A DNA stretch of 64,000 nt, taken from contig JABXHQ010000126.1 of assembly GCA_013373545.1 (NCBI GenBank), forward strand, positions 25,772 through 89,771, read 5' to 3'. The DNA comes from Gammaproteobacteria bacterium. GTDB taxonomy: Bacteria > Pseudomonadota > Gammaproteobacteria > Enterobacterales > Kangiellaceae. The notes beneath the pieces are model-generated. The model did no database searches. It had not been told where the DNA came from and worked only from the letters and a program-made list of their open reading frames with translations. Position numbers and translations under genes: made by a program. Shown piece by piece: positions 19,801-28,628 of the stretch (within the stretch, counting starts at the first letter, position 1; the number at the start of each line of letters is the position of its first letter).

Positions 19801-20304
19801 CATGAAGAGTTACAACGAATCAGCCAAGAGGGCATCGAACATTGGTCTGTACAACGTGTTCATGAGCGGCAAAGCGTTTATCAAAATTATTTGAAGCGCC
19901 ATTATGTGGCTGCCGATGATATGGCGCAGTGTCTGGCAAAGGTCTCGCAAGCAATTGCGAATACCTTGACTGACGCAACTGGGCGTTGGATTTTATCTAA
20001 CCATCAGCAAGCGCAGTCAGAGCTTCCTTTGTCGACCAAGGTTAACGGTGTATTTCGTTCATTTGTTATTGATCGAACATTTATTGATGATGCTGGCGTT
20101 CGATGGATTATCGATTATAAGACCGGAGAAAGCTCTAGCGCTGCCGACGAGCATTATTTTCAAGCCGAGTTGGAACGCTATCGGGGACAGTTAACTCAGT
20201 ATGCAAAACTCTTGGCGCAATTGGATTCGCGCTCTATAAAGTGTGCATTATACTTGCCGATGTATCAAAGGCTGTTAGAATACGAACCACTTAATCTCGC
20301 CTAA
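16801..20304 (+). CDS. AddA-like UvrD-family helicase-nuclease
   Basis: 1167 residues. Superfamily 1 helicase motifs in order: Walker A APAGSGKTGLITQRYLRLL (near residue 20), AITFTRKAANEMRERI, Walker B ILVDEFQDTSHSQ, VVGDPMQSIYRFREADVGL, VMTIHKSKGLEFDHV and YVATTRAKKCLHLI. A C-terminal RecB-type nuclease follows: MGNLIHEELQRI and WIIDYKTGES. This makes it a complete AddA-like subunit: ATP-driven unwinding plus a second nuclease. Coupled to the AddB-like gene (3-bp gap), so the pair probably acts as one complex in recombinational repair or end resection. Whether recBCD also exists elsewhere in the genome is not visible. Confidence 0.92.
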   Translation: MLVDAKARERAIDPKQSFIVQAPAGSGKTGLITQRYLRLLATVEKPEHILAITFTRKAANEMRERILAALQRAKLASPDSPHEQKIWQLAHQALQQDEKYGWQLIDNPARLKIQTIDSLSSSLVKQMPILAKFGIPSGIEDKPFAIYRQAAEQFIQSVLVERDFSDGQAVPTNPEHLTVIEHAVFHLLQHVDNDVSKLSRLFQSMLARRDQWIRHFVTSEKLLDRDGLEQALEYFVANQMQAFSATVPASLGREFFHLTETLIENLHYLDKPLADDHPLLALASLKDWPSLSTDGLALWHKVAEFLLTKSPDSSKRRLKARWTQADGFIPSSTKNKEAKSQAKIQKALRETLFEQLESYPAFIGKLSEVMDLPNTKFTEQQWQLIESLQVCLKYLLGFLKVEFQAQGKVDFAELSLAALHALSDEVGATDLAMKLDYRIQHILVDEFQDTSHSQYELLRLLTLGWQANDGRTLFVVGDPMQSIYRFREADVGLFLDCRRQGLAGIPLQALRLEMNFRSRAGIVNWVNQAFKTIFPTQEKAMLGAVPLSVAKANAADDDQAVFFHHEFKQNVDSYQAQKMQMIIADIALRFPSDSVAVLVRSKQHASDIIATLKTSGIAVEAVEMERLSQRPMIKILLQLTRLVLNPEDTLAFTALMRSALCGVTLPTITALLSNNSAPGYWFSRVAADNRLLNELPLAEDECRRVISLVENLWPLLKQRATLPFAELIHSAFVALGGLHVFNSARDAQDLRQYIELIHLRFSEKSSVTIEQLNQLVDELFSASDANTDGFKVAVMTIHKSKGLEFDHVIIPHLEKSIPADDKQLILWQELSVEDRTANFLVAPMPSGKNSNDKIHNLLKQLNQQKSLYEAGRLLYVATTRAKKCLHLIAQTNIRPGNEKQAAMGEDWVISQPKANSLLAQLWPVVEPSILTQLKNYAGGETEIHQTQATQRLITRLAEPWVCQLPVSPAPVNRPRLTLAQDEAMASVEVHDNAIVMGNLIHEELQRISQEGIEHWSVQRVHERQSVYQNYLKRHYVAADDMAQCLAKVSQAIANTLTDATGRWILSNHQQAQSELPLSTKVNGVFRSFVIDRTFIDDAGVRWIIDYKTGESSSAADEHYFQAELERYRGQLTQYAKLLAQLDSRSIKCALYLPMYQRLLEYEPLNLA

Positions 20305-20359
20305 AGCTATGGCGATAATTAAACTTGGTAGCTAAAAGCAACTGTTTAAAGGTTTTAAA

Positions 20360-20848
20360 ATGGAAAAGAATTTTCTTGCAACAATCGTAGAAAAAATTCA
20401 AAAGCGCTCGCCATTATATCGGTCTTGGCTACTGAATTATTTATTGGGCTCAACTATCAAATTTGTTGGAACTGCGGGAGTGAAGTGCCAAACTTTGACG
20501 CGAGAAGAAAGTGTTTGGACACTGAAAAATCGTAAAAAAGTTCGTAACCATATTAAAGGTGTGCACGCCGCTGCAATGGGGTTGTTAGCTGAAACTGCAA
20601 CCGGCATGGTTATCGGAATGAATGTTCCTGATGATCGAACGCCTGTTATTAAGTCGATGAAAGTAAGTTACCTTAAGCGTGCTGCAGGCGACTTAACTGC
20701 AGTAGCAAAATTAACCGGCGAGCAAATCCAATATATTTTAGATAATGAGAAAGGTGAGATGTTAGTTCCGGTTGAAGTTACTGATAGTGAGGGTAAGCAG
20801 CCGATTGAATGTGAGATGTTATGGGCTTGGACGCCAAAACGCTCATAG
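20360..20848 (+). CDS. DUF4442 hotdog-fold protein, possible thioesterase
   Basis: 162 residues. KGVHAAAMGLLAETATGMV and VIKSMKVSYLKRAAGDLTAVAKL are the hallmark segments of the DUF4442 family, which has the hotdog fold of acyl-CoA thioesterases. A catalytic role is inferred from the fold only. Starts 55 bp after the AddA-like gene with AAGGTTTT upstream; probably its own or a read-through transcript. Ends before a strong hairpin. Confidence 0.82.
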   Translation: MEKNFLATIVEKIQKRSPLYRSWLLNYLLGSTIKFVGTAGVKCQTLTREESVWTLKNRKKVRNHIKGVHAAAMGLLAETATGMVIGMNVPDDRTPVIKSMKVSYLKRAAGDLTAVAKLTGEQIQYILDNEKGEMLVPVEVTDSEGKQPIECEMLWAWTPKRS

Positions 20849-20902
20849 CGCCTGAATCAGGTTTTTGGTTTTTCATCTATATCTAACCAAAATTAGAGAG
20901 TT

Positions 20903-20935
20903 TGGCCACTTGAGTAATCAATACTCGAGTGGCCA
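20903..20935. terminator. Bidirectional hairpin between convergent genes
   Basis: TGGCCACTTGAGTA (20903-20916) pairs with TACTCGAGTGGCCA (20922-20935), 14 pairs with one wobble and a 5-nt loop. It lies between the convergent ends of the DUF4442 gene and the 20944-21414 gene. The following TTAGGTTTT is only a weak U-tract. Confidence 0.7.
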
Positions 20936-20943
20936 TTAGGTTT

Positions 20944-21414
20944 TCATACGTTGGAGTCGCATTCTACTTCTTCACGACACCAAAAACTGCTGGTGCTTTT
21001 TTCACAAGCATTTTTAGCTGCGGCTCTGGCGGCAATTAAGCTGTGTCCTTCTCCATAAAAAGTACCGTCCATTTTGGTTTCAATAATGCACGAATATACT
21101 TTCGGTGGTTGCCAGCGGTGACGGTTATCGCTAATTTCCTCTAGCTGATATACAGCGCGTTGCAATTGTCTTACTGCGCGCTCCAGCTGTCGAACTCGTT
21201 GGCGTAATTTTTTATTCGCTTTATGGTGTGAGCGGTAGTCATATCCTGTTTCACGCATATAACGGTCAAAATCTCGATCGGACATTTCGCGTTCGTCATG
21301 CTCCTGAATTTTTACCACAGCTTCTTGGCTGGATGACTTTGGTTTTGCTTCAACCGTTATGCCGGCCGCTGCAAATGTTAGTGATGCAGTGATTAAAAGT
21401 AGGCTTGCTTTCAT
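20944..21414 (-). CDS. Secreted coiled-coil protein, unknown function
   Basis: 156 residues with a signal peptide (MKASLLLITASLTFAAAGITVEA). Charged, heptad-like middle (KANKKLRQRVRQLERAVRQLQRAVYQLEEI, about residues 65-95) predicts a coiled coil. The C-terminal part, YSCIIETKMDGTFYGEGHSLIAARAAAKNACEK, with four to five cysteines, looks like a small disulfide-stabilised domain repeated in many periplasmic proteins, but I cannot name it. GAGGACAAG precedes the ATG. Confidence 0.75.
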   Translation of the reverse strand: MKASLLLITASLTFAAAGITVEAKPKSSSQEAVVKIQEHDEREMSDRDFDRYMRETGYDYRSHHKANKKLRQRVRQLERAVRQLQRAVYQLEEISDNRHRWQPPKVYSCIIETKMDGTFYGEGHSLIAARAAAKNACEKSTSSFWCREEVECDSNV

Positions 21415-21505
21415 AATCTTGTCCTCATATTGGTTGACGACTCCAGATTATAAAAATGTGATTAATTGAAACTGAACAAGTGCGAAAAGAGGGTGAAATC
21501 GTGCG

Positions 21506-21538
21506 AAAAAAAAGCGTGATTATTACCACGCTTTTTTT
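21506..21538 (-). terminator. Rho-independent terminator of the aminotransferase gene
   Basis: GCGTG/CACGC stem (21514-21518 with 21527-21531) flanked by runs of A and T. Read on the minus strand it gives a short hairpin followed by eight U, 16 bp past the aminotransferase stop. Confidence 0.75.
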
Positions 21539-21553
21539 GATTGAGTTAGCTTT

Positions 21554-22846
21554 CTAGTTAACGACGCCTTCTAACCATTCAATAATTTTTTCAATGCCTG
21601 TGATACAGTTGCCGCCATATTGTTCAGCGAATGATTCGTCTAGCTCGGCGTCGAGTGGAACTTGTTCGGCCGCCATTAATGCTTTGGCGCCGTCAAAATC
21701 AACAAATGCAATTCGGGTTGTTAGTTCTTCAGGGGGACGACCAAAGGATTCTCCGGGCAGCATGGCAACGCCGGTTTCGCGTAGAATTCTTTCGCACAAC
21801 TCATTGCTAGTAGAAATACCTCGCTCCGAGAGGATCCCGCGGAAGGGCTCAAAATTAGGGAAAATATAGAAAGCGCCATCGGGCATGGTTAAGTCAAATC
21901 CGGCGGTGCTCATTTTTCCGACGATTGACTCGGCAATGCACTTTAAGATCCGGCGACTATTGGTAAGGTAGCGTTCAATTTCTAACCCTCCAGCAAACGC
22001 GCGCACCGCTGCGTATTGAATTGGCGCAGAGGTTGATGTGTAAGTTTCGCTCGCTACAATCGCCATCGCATCCATTAACCAGCTTAAATTGGCGGGAAAT
22101 GCAAATGTTCCTAAGCGCCAGCCTCCAGCGCCACACCACTTGCTTAACCCTGAACTTATAATGGTGCCTTCGGGGTAATATTTCGCAATCGAAGTATGGT
22201 TACCGTCATAATCCAGTTCGCCATAGATCTCATCGGACAAGACTAATACTTTGTATTTTTTTAGTTTACGCGCCAGCGCTTTTAAATCGCGGTCGCTGTA
22301 TGAGTAACCATGTGGGTTAGCCGGATAATTTAATATTAACAAACGAGGTTTATTCGGATCATTGGCGCACAGCTTCTCGATACTGTCGGGAGTGACTTGC
22401 CAATTATGTTGCGCTTCGGTATTGAGCCATCGAATTTGCCGGCCAATAATCATAGCTTGTGGCGCATAAGATACCCAACTTGGCGTCGGGATCACTAAGT
22501 CACCGTAATAAACCAGCTGCAAGATAAACATCAGTTCTTTTGAGCCTGGTCCGATTAATATGTGATCCGGTGCTGTGGTGATCCCTTGCCGGTGATGATA
22601 CTCAGCGACCGCGCCACGTAATTTACGCAGTCCCGCGACAGGGAGGTAATCTTTTTGGTGTGCATTTGCTTTGAGCGCATCTTCAACCACTTGCGGTACC
22701 GGAAATGGGCTTTGACCCAAACCGAGTTTAATCACCGGCTTTCCTTGCCGGATCAGATCGTTACTAATTTCATTGATCGCCAAGGTCGCCGATAGTGACA
22801 GTCCGCGAACGTTAAGGTTTAAATGGACATCCGGTTGTTTCTTCAT
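21554..22846 (-). CDS. Class I/II PLP-dependent aminotransferase
   Basis: 430 residues, cytoplasmic, fold type I. KLGLGQSPFPVPQVVEDALKAN, ILNYPANPHG, VLVLSDEIYGELDY and SGLSKWCGAGGWRLG (PLP lysine at K236) are the standard blocks of the aspartate aminotransferase superfamily, and TRIAFVDFDG supplies the carboxylate-binding Arg region. The substrate is not readable; the family includes Asp, Ala and aromatic aminotransferases. GAGGTAATGCT precedes the ATG. No biosynthetic neighbours, so pathway context is absent. Confidence 0.9.
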   Translation of the reverse strand: MKKQPDVHLNLNVRGLSLSATLAINEISNDLIRQGKPVIKLGLGQSPFPVPQVVEDALKANAHQKDYLPVAGLRKLRGAVAEYHHRQGITTAPDHILIGPGSKELMFILQLVYYGDLVIPTPSWVSYAPQAMIIGRQIRWLNTEAQHNWQVTPDSIEKLCANDPNKPRLLILNYPANPHGYSYSDRDLKALARKLKKYKVLVLSDEIYGELDYDGNHTSIAKYYPEGTIISSGLSKWCGAGGWRLGTFAFPANLSWLMDAMAIVASETYTSTSAPIQYAAVRAFAGGLEIERYLTNSRRILKCIAESIVGKMSTAGFDLTMPDGAFYIFPNFEPFRGILSERGISTSNELCERILRETGVAMLPGESFGRPPEELTTRIAFVDFDGAKALMAAEQVPLDAELDESFAEQYGGNCITGIEKIIEWLEGVVN

Positions 22847-23001
22847 AGCATTACCTCAAACAGGAGAATGATGGCGCACTGCATATTATTGTTGTCATAG
22901 GTTCATAAATATCTAACCATAGCTTCACAATATCTCATTATCTTGAAAGCTGCTGTTAATCTTTGGGATGCTTTCCCTTCAATTTAATTTAAGGAGCTTT
23001 A

Positions 23002-24288
23002 ATGAATATTACGGCATTACTAGCGCTTGTAAGCTTATCGCTAAGCATAGGCGTTAATGCAGCTAAGTATCAAGTGAGTGACACACCATTGGTCGAAGCT
23101 CAAACTAGCGACAAAGCGCGCGGAGCTTGGGATTTTTTAGCCAACCAACTCGGACCGCGACCATTTTTTTTAGTTGACGATATGGATGAAGGGGCGCTTA
23201 AGTCGGCGTTACAACAATGTAAAAATCGCTTGTTTTATCGCAAAAGTAATTTTTCAATTGGTCATCGAGGAGCTCCGATGCAGTTCCCTGAGCATACCAA
23301 AGAATCTTACCAAGCCGCGGCTAAAATGGGCGCGGGGGTGGTTGAATGTGACGTCACCTTTACCGCCGATCGGCAATTAGTATGTCGCCACTCGCAATGT
23401 GACTTGCATACCACCACCAACATACTCGCAATTCCAGAATTAGCGGCTAAATGCTCCGAGCCATTTGTTGCAGCTAATCCAGCAATGGCAACACCAGCGA
23501 CAGCGCGTTGTTGTACCAGCGATATTACCTTATCTGAGTTTAAATCGTTATGCGGCAAAATGGATGCGAGCAATCCTAACGCAACGACCGTCGCTGAGTA
23601 TTTAAACGGAACCGCTGATTGGCGTACTGATTTATATTCGCAATGTGGAACTTTGCTGTCACACTCGGAAAGTATTGATTTGTTTAAACGCCTTGGCGTT
23701 AAAATGACGCCTGAGCTTAAGGCTCCAAGTGTAGCCATGCCATTTCAAGGGGAATATACGCAGCAAGACTACGCTCAGCAGATGATTGATGAGTATAAAG
23801 CCCAGGGTGTGCGACCGAGCTCAGTTCTCCCACAATCGTTTAGCTTGTCGGATGTTGAGTACTGGATCAATCATGAACCTCGATTTGCACGGCAGGCGGT
23901 TTACCTTGATGATCGCGTATACAATGATCCTGAGTTTTCGCCCACGCTTGCGGATATGATGGCTCTGAAAGCTAGGGGCGTGAATATTATTGCTCCGCCG
24001 ATGTGGGCATTATTAACACTGGATGAACAACAGCAATTGGTGCCTTCACAATACGCGCAACTAGCAAAACAAGCGGGCTTAGAAATTATTACTTGGACAC
24101 TGGAACGTGATGGACCTTTGGCCAATGGCGGCGCTTGGTATCACCAATCGATCAGTCCAGCGGTTAACAACGATGGTGATACCTTTCAGGTGTTGCATGC
24201 GTTAGCCCGTAAAGTCGGCGTGATAGGCGTTTTCTCGGACTGGCCTGCGACTACCAGTTACTACGCTAACTGTATGAATTTAAGGTAA
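23002..24288 (+). CDS. Secreted glycerophosphodiester phosphodiesterase family protein
   Basis: 428 residues with a signal peptide ([20 protein letters not shown]), so periplasmic or secreted. The GDPD core begins with [19 protein letters not shown] and continues [23 protein letters not shown]; the first catalytic His-Arg, the metal Glu/Asp and the second His are all present. Known chemistry: hydrolysis of glycerophosphodiesters to glycerol 3-phosphate and alcohol. An insertion rich in cysteines ([18 protein letters not shown]) distinguishes it from GlpQ, and the enzyme is longer than GlpQ by roughly 70 residues. AAGGAG lies before the ATG. Confidence 0.88.
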   Translation: MNITALLALVSLSLSIGVNAAKYQVSDTPLVEAQTSDKARGAWDFLANQLGPRPFFLVDDMDEGALKSALQQCKNRLFYRKSNFSIGHRGAPMQFPEHTKESYQAAAKMGAGVVECDVTFTADRQLVCRHSQCDLHTTTNILAIPELAAKCSEPFVAANPAMATPATARCCTSDITLSEFKSLCGKMDASNPNATTVAEYLNGTADWRTDLYSQCGTLLSHSESIDLFKRLGVKMTPELKAPSVAMPFQGEYTQQDYAQQMIDEYKAQGVRPSSVLPQSFSLSDVEYWINHEPRFARQAVYLDDRVYNDPEFSPTLADMMALKARGVNIIAPPMWALLTLDEQQQLVPSQYAQLAKQAGLEIITWTLERDGPLANGGAWYHQSISPAVNNDGDTFQVLHALARKVGVIGVFSDWPATTSYYANCMNLR

Positions 24289-24342
24289 TAATTGAGTACC
24301 CGTTACTTAAGGACGCCGAGCGGGGCCTGTGGCGCTACTGCG

Positions 24343-24382
24343 CCGAGCCGCCTAGTCACTTGTCAATTGCTAGGCGGCTCGG
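24343..24382. repeat. Perfect 13-bp inverted repeat between GDPD gene and pyrC
   Basis: CCGAGCCGCCTAG (24343-24355) and CTAGGCGGCTCGG (24370-24382), loop of 14 nt. No T-tract follows, so it is not a typical intrinsic terminator, though it is positioned to end the GDPD transcript. A smaller hairpin GGCGC-tact-GCGCC (24331-24344) abuts and overlaps it by two bases. Confidence 0.7.
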
Positions 24383-24422
24383 TACCGCGCGATGGTAGCA
24401 CGGGAATTTTATCTCCGATTAA

Positions 24423-24431
24423 TGGTATAAT
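24423..24431 (+). promoter_or_regulatory. Extended -10 promoter of pyrC
   Basis: TGGTATAAT is an extended -10 element (TGn plus the consensus TATAAT), 38 bp before the pyrC ATG; no good -35 at 17 bp, as often with extended -10 promoters. Confidence 0.6.
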
Positions 24432-24469
24432 CTTCGCCAAGTAAACGAATAGACAAATGCGGAGTCTGC

Positions 24470-25516
24470 ATGTCGGATACAGCTACTACTTTAACCCTAA
24501 CTCAACCAGACGATTGGCACTTACATTTTCGCGATGGTGACCTCTTGGCAGAAACTGTACCGGCAACGGCGCGGTGTTTTGCACGTGCGATCGTTATGCC
24601 CAATCTGGTGCCTCCGGTGACCACGGCAGCGGCGGCTACCGAATATCGAGCGCGTATTATGCAAGCGGTGCCGGAAGATAAGGCTTTTGAACCCTTAATG
24701 ACGCTTTATTTAACGGGCGAAACTACGGTGGCGGATATTCAAGCGGCAAAAGCAGCTGGGGTTGTTGCGGCCAAGCTTTATCCGCGTGGCGCAACCACCA
24801 ACTCGGATGCTGCGGTTAGACAAGTCGAATCATTGTTTCCAGTGTTTGAGGAGATGACACGCCAAAATATGTTGCTATTGATTCATGGCGAAGTAACCGA
24901 CGCGGAGATTGATATTTTTGATCGTGAAAAAGAATTCATTGATCGTCACTTGCAAGCGATTGTCCGTGCGATGCCTGAACTCAAAGTGGTGTTCGAGCAC
25001 ATTACCACTAAAGATGCGGTTGACTTTGTGGTTACCGCTACCGATAAAGTCGCGGCGACGATTACGCCGCAGCATCTGCTGATGAACCGTAATGATTTAC
25101 TCGTTGGTGGAGTACGACCGCATAATTTTTGTTTGCCAGTACTCAAGCGTAATCTGCACCAACAAGCTCTGCAAAAAGCTGTCGCCTCCGGTTCCAAACG
25201 CTTCTTTTTAGGGACTGATTCAGCGCCGCACGCGAGGCATATGAAAGAGTCTGCTTGTGGCTGTGCTGGATGCTACAGCGCATGGAGTGCCATTGAATTA
25301 TACGCTGAGGTGTTCGAGCGCTTAGGTTGCTTAGATAACTTAGAAGGGTTCGCCAGTCATTACGGCGCGGACTTCTATGGTTTACCAAGAAACACCAATA
25401 CCATTACTTTGGTACGCGAAAGCTGGCAAGTACCTAGTAAAATTAATTTACCAAGTGGTGATGAGTTAGTACCCTTTTATGCAGGCGAAACGCTCAACTG
25501 GAAGCTTCAGGCATAA
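24470..25516 (+). CDS. pyrC: Dihydroorotase (class II)
   Basis: Catalyses cyclisation of carbamoyl aspartate to dihydroorotate in pyrimidine synthesis. The metal site starts with [11 protein letters not shown] (HxH), the bridging lysine lies in [14 protein letters not shown], and [19 protein letters not shown] and [16 protein letters not shown] give the remaining ligands and catalytic Asp. 348 residues, the normal length of the E. coli-type enzyme. First gene of a same-strand run with spacings of 16, 11 and 13 bp (glycosyltransferase, M61 peptidase, mtaB). Confidence 0.97.
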   Translation: MSDTATTLTLTQPDDWHLHFRDGDLLAETVPATARCFARAIVMPNLVPPVTTAAAATEYRARIMQAVPEDKAFEPLMTLYLTGETTVADIQAAKAAGVVAAKLYPRGATTNSDAAVRQVESLFPVFEEMTRQNMLLLIHGEVTDAEIDIFDREKEFIDRHLQAIVRAMPELKVVFEHITTKDAVDFVVTATDKVAATITPQHLLMNRNDLLVGGVRPHNFCLPVLKRNLHQQALQKAVASGSKRFFLGTDSAPHARHMKESACGCAGCYSAWSAIELYAEVFERLGCLDNLEGFASHYGADFYGLPRNTNTITLVRESWQVPSKINLPSGDELVPFYAGETLNWKLQA

Positions 25517-25532
25517 GTTGAGTTAGTCGTTC

Positions 25533-26813
25533 GTGAATCACCCTAAGCTGCAAAATAAAACAGTCCTTTTTATTGGCTATGTTTGGCCGGAGCCTGAGTC
25601 TTCAGCTGCCGGTCGTCATATCTGTTCGTTAATCGAGTGCTTCTTGGCGGCTGGGTGTCAGGTTCATTTTGCGAGTCCTGCGAGCAAAACGGATTACACT
25701 TTCGACTTAGCGAGCCGCGATGTCAGCACTCATGATATCCGCTTAAATGATGACGCTTTTAATGCTTTTTGCCATGCGCTTAACCCAGACATTGTAGTAT
25801 TTGATCGCTTTATGATGGAAGAGCAATTTGGTTGGCGCGTGGAGCAAGCGTGTCCGAACGCACTGCGAATTCTCGATACTGAAGACTTGCAGTTTTTACG
25901 TGATGCGCGTCATCGTGCGTACAAAGAACAGCGTGAACTGCAAACTACCGATCTGCACTCTGAGTTAGCCCTGCGTGAAATCGCGGCGATTTTGCGCAGC
26001 GATTTTTCGTTAATTATTTCCTCGGTAGAAAGTGAACTGCTACAGCGTCGTTTTAATATTCCTGCACAGCAATTACTAACTTTGCCGTTTCTTGTGCCTT
26101 TTTCTGAGGACAATTTTAAGTCATATGAAGAGCGCGAGCATTTTGTAGCTGTGGGTAATTTTCGCCATGCGCCAAATTGGGATTCGGTGCTTTATCTTAA
26201 GCAACTGTGGCCGCATATAAGAGCGCAGGTGCCGGATGCTGAACTGCATATTTATGGCGCCTATACGCCACCAAAAGCGACCGCACTGCATAATCAGGCT
26301 GAGGGTTTCCTGATAAAAGATCGTGCGCAGGATGTTTTTGCGGTAATCAAAAACGCTCGTGTTCTGTTGGCCCCATTACGTTTTGGCGCCGGGATTAAAG
26401 GTAAGTTGATTGATGCGATGCAAATGGGAACCCCAAGTGTGACAACTGCTATCGGTTCCGAAGCTATGCATGACGGGCTACCTTGGCCGGGAGCGGTTGC
26501 GGACACAAACGATGACTTGGTACACCAAGCGGTGACCTTATATTGCGATGCTAAGCGTTGGGCGCAAGCGCAAGCGAACATCGCCCCCATCATGCGCCAA
26601 GTATTCGATCAAAGGTTGTTGACTGAGCGTTTATTGAACAAGGTAAGTGATGTCTACGAGTCATTGGCAGAGCATCGTAGCGGTTTATTTTTCAATGCAC
26701 TGCTGCGTCATCACACGCTGCGCAGCACCGAATTTATGTCGCGCTGGATCGCCTTAAAAAATCAGATACATCATTCATCGTCGAATCAACAAGAAACTTT
26801 TTCGATTAAGTAG
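25533..26813 (+). CDS. Glycosyltransferase family protein (GT-B, group 1-like)
   Basis: 426 residues, cytoplasmic or membrane-associated. The N-terminal Rossmann half starts VLFIGYVWPEPESSAAGRHICSL; the C-terminal nucleotide-sugar half contains FVAVGNFRHAPNWDSVLYL, ARVLLAPLRFGAGIKGKLIDAMQMGTPSV, including the glycine-rich loop and the E-rich region replaced by GIKGK. Substrates are not readable; no polysaccharide locus adjoins. Start is GTG 25533, 16 bp after pyrC, with no strong Shine-Dalgarno, which suggests translational coupling to pyrC. Confidence 0.85.
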   Translation: MNHPKLQNKTVLFIGYVWPEPESSAAGRHICSLIECFLAAGCQVHFASPASKTDYTFDLASRDVSTHDIRLNDDAFNAFCHALNPDIVVFDRFMMEEQFGWRVEQACPNALRILDTEDLQFLRDARHRAYKEQRELQTTDLHSELALREIAAILRSDFSLIISSVESELLQRRFNIPAQQLLTLPFLVPFSEDNFKSYEEREHFVAVGNFRHAPNWDSVLYLKQLWPHIRAQVPDAELHIYGAYTPPKATALHNQAEGFLIKDRAQDVFAVIKNARVLLAPLRFGAGIKGKLIDAMQMGTPSVTTAIGSEAMHDGLPWPGAVADTNDDLVHQAVTLYCDAKRWAQAQANIAPIMRQVFDQRLLTERLLNKVSDVYESLAEHRSGLFFNALLRHHTLRSTEFMSRWIALKNQIHHSSSNQQETFSIK

Positions 26814-26824
26814 TTGGAGACTTC

Positions 26825-28615
26825 ATGTCAAAATTTTCATTACTAATGTTAAGTTTATGTTTTGTCCTCGCTCTCGATGCGAGCCAAGAAGTAGTTTATC
26901 GAGTTGAAATTGAGCAACCGCAGCATCATTTAGCGCGCATCGAAGTGGCGTTCCCGGCCCATAGTGAGCAATCTTTGACCGTTAGCTTGCCAGTGTGGCG
27001 TACCGGACGTTACGAAGTTCTCGATTTAAGTAATGGCATGCGCTCCTTTTCTGCTAAGGATGCTAAAGGCGTAGAACTCAGTTGGCAACGTCAAGATAAA
27101 GCTACTTGGATAGTGCAGTCGAATGGCAAACCGGTAACGGTTAGCTATTTAATTTATGCCAATGAAATTGGTAATCGGACGCGTCATATTGATGATACCC
27201 ATGCCTATCTAGATGCGACTGCTACTTTTGTTTACAGCCCGTCTTTACGTGACTTGCCCGTTCGAGTGAAGCTTGACGTTCCGCGCAAATGGCGTTCTCG
27301 CTCGGGCATGAACTCTCCGCGTAAACATACTTTTATTGCAGCTAATTACGATATTTTAGTCGACTCACCCATTGAAACGGGTATTCATAGTTTTCATGAG
27401 TTTTCCGTAGCTGAGCGCGATTATGAACTATTGTTCTGGGGACGTGGTAATTATGATGAGCAAGCGATCAAAACTGATTTAGCCAAACTCGATCGAGAAG
27501 TTGAAAAAATTTGGCGTCGTTTTCCTTATTCGCGCTATGTTTACATGATTCACGCAACTTCTGGACCGCGTGGCGCAACCGAGCATATTAACTCAACAGT
27601 TATTCAACGCCAGCGTGATAAGTTTGGCGCGCGTGAAGATTATATTGAGTTTTTAACCACCGCAGCGCACGAGTTAGTACACACGTGGAATGTTAAAGCT
27701 TACCGTCCAGCTGCTTTGGTTCCGTATCGCTATCAAGCGGAAAGTTACACGCCATTGCTTTGGGTTGCCGAAGGCTCAACGAGCTACTTTGACACTTTAT
27801 TAGTGCGCCGTGCGGGCATTTCAACGCAAGCAGAATTTCACAAAGATTTAGCTAAGTCGATTGAGCGACTATTAAATCGACCTGGCACAGAAGTTCAATC
27901 GGTTGCGGAAGCAAGTTTCTATAGTTGGATTGAATCAACCAATGATTTTACCATCAATCACGGCGTTAACATTTATGCAAAAGGTTCAATGGTGAGTTGG
28001 TTGCTCGATTACAAAATTCGTGAAGCAACCGATAATGAGCGTTCTTATGAAGATGTTCATCGACTTTTGTTTGAACGTTTTAATGCTGTCGATAAAGGCT
28101 TCACCGACGCTGATTTAACTGCGATTGTTAACGAAGTGACAGGACAAGATTTTAGCGATTTTTGGCGTGATTATGTGTGGGGAGTAAAACCATTACCAAT
28201 CAACGACATGCTATCTTTTTATGGTTTGCAAGTGACCACCAAAAAGCCACAGCCGGTAATTGATTTAGGCTTAACCTTTGATGATGAGAAAAGTGGTTTA
28301 GTTGTTTCGCGAGTACGCCGAGGATCAACCGCATGGCAGGCGGGGTTGACCACTGAAGATCGTATAGTTGCTTTCGATAAACTTCGAGTCACCAAGAAAA
28401 ATATTAAGCAGCGTACCGAAGCGCTGACGGCCGGAGAATCCATTACTGTGCAATTTTTCCGCCGGGATGAGTTACAAGAGGTTACTTTAAAGGTCACTAG
28501 CAATGCTCAAAAAGAATTGCAAGTGATCGCCGTCGAGCAGCCGAGTTCGCAGCAACAGCAACACTACCAAAGCTGGACCGGACACGCACTGACCTCTGCA
28601 ACTGAAGCGAATTAA
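26825..28615 (+). CDS. M61-family metallopeptidase with PDZ domain
   Basis: 596 residues with a signal peptide (about 1-20), so periplasmic. Zinc site AAHELVHTWNVKAYRP with HExxH at residues 282-286 and third ligand in LWVAEGSTSYF (E316). The N-terminal 170 residues are the beta-sandwich typical of the family. The C-terminal segment (about 470-575), LGLTFDDEKSGLVVSRVRRGSTAWQAGLTTEDRIVAFD, is a PDZ domain. Family knowledge: glycyl aminopeptidase-like enzymes releasing N-terminal Gly/Ala. 11 bp after the glycosyltransferase. Confidence 0.92.
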   Translation: MSKFSLLMLSLCFVLALDASQEVVYRVEIEQPQHHLARIEVAFPAHSEQSLTVSLPVWRTGRYEVLDLSNGMRSFSAKDAKGVELSWQRQDKATWIVQSNGKPVTVSYLIYANEIGNRTRHIDDTHAYLDATATFVYSPSLRDLPVRVKLDVPRKWRSRSGMNSPRKHTFIAANYDILVDSPIETGIHSFHEFSVAERDYELLFWGRGNYDEQAIKTDLAKLDREVEKIWRRFPYSRYVYMIHATSGPRGATEHINSTVIQRQRDKFGAREDYIEFLTTAAHELVHTWNVKAYRPAALVPYRYQAESYTPLLWVAEGSTSYFDTLLVRRAGISTQAEFHKDLAKSIERLLNRPGTEVQSVAEASFYSWIESTNDFTINHGVNIYAKGSMVSWLLDYKIREATDNERSYEDVHRLLFERFNAVDKGFTDADLTAIVNEVTGQDFSDFWRDYVWGVKPLPINDMLSFYGLQVTTKKPQPVIDLGLTFDDEKSGLVVSRVRRGSTAWQAGLTTEDRIVAFDKLRVTKKNIKQRTEALTAGESITVQFFRRDELQEVTLKVTSNAQKELQVIAVEQPSSQQQQHYQSWTGHALTSATEAN

Positions 28616-28628
28616 CTAGAGACCAAAC

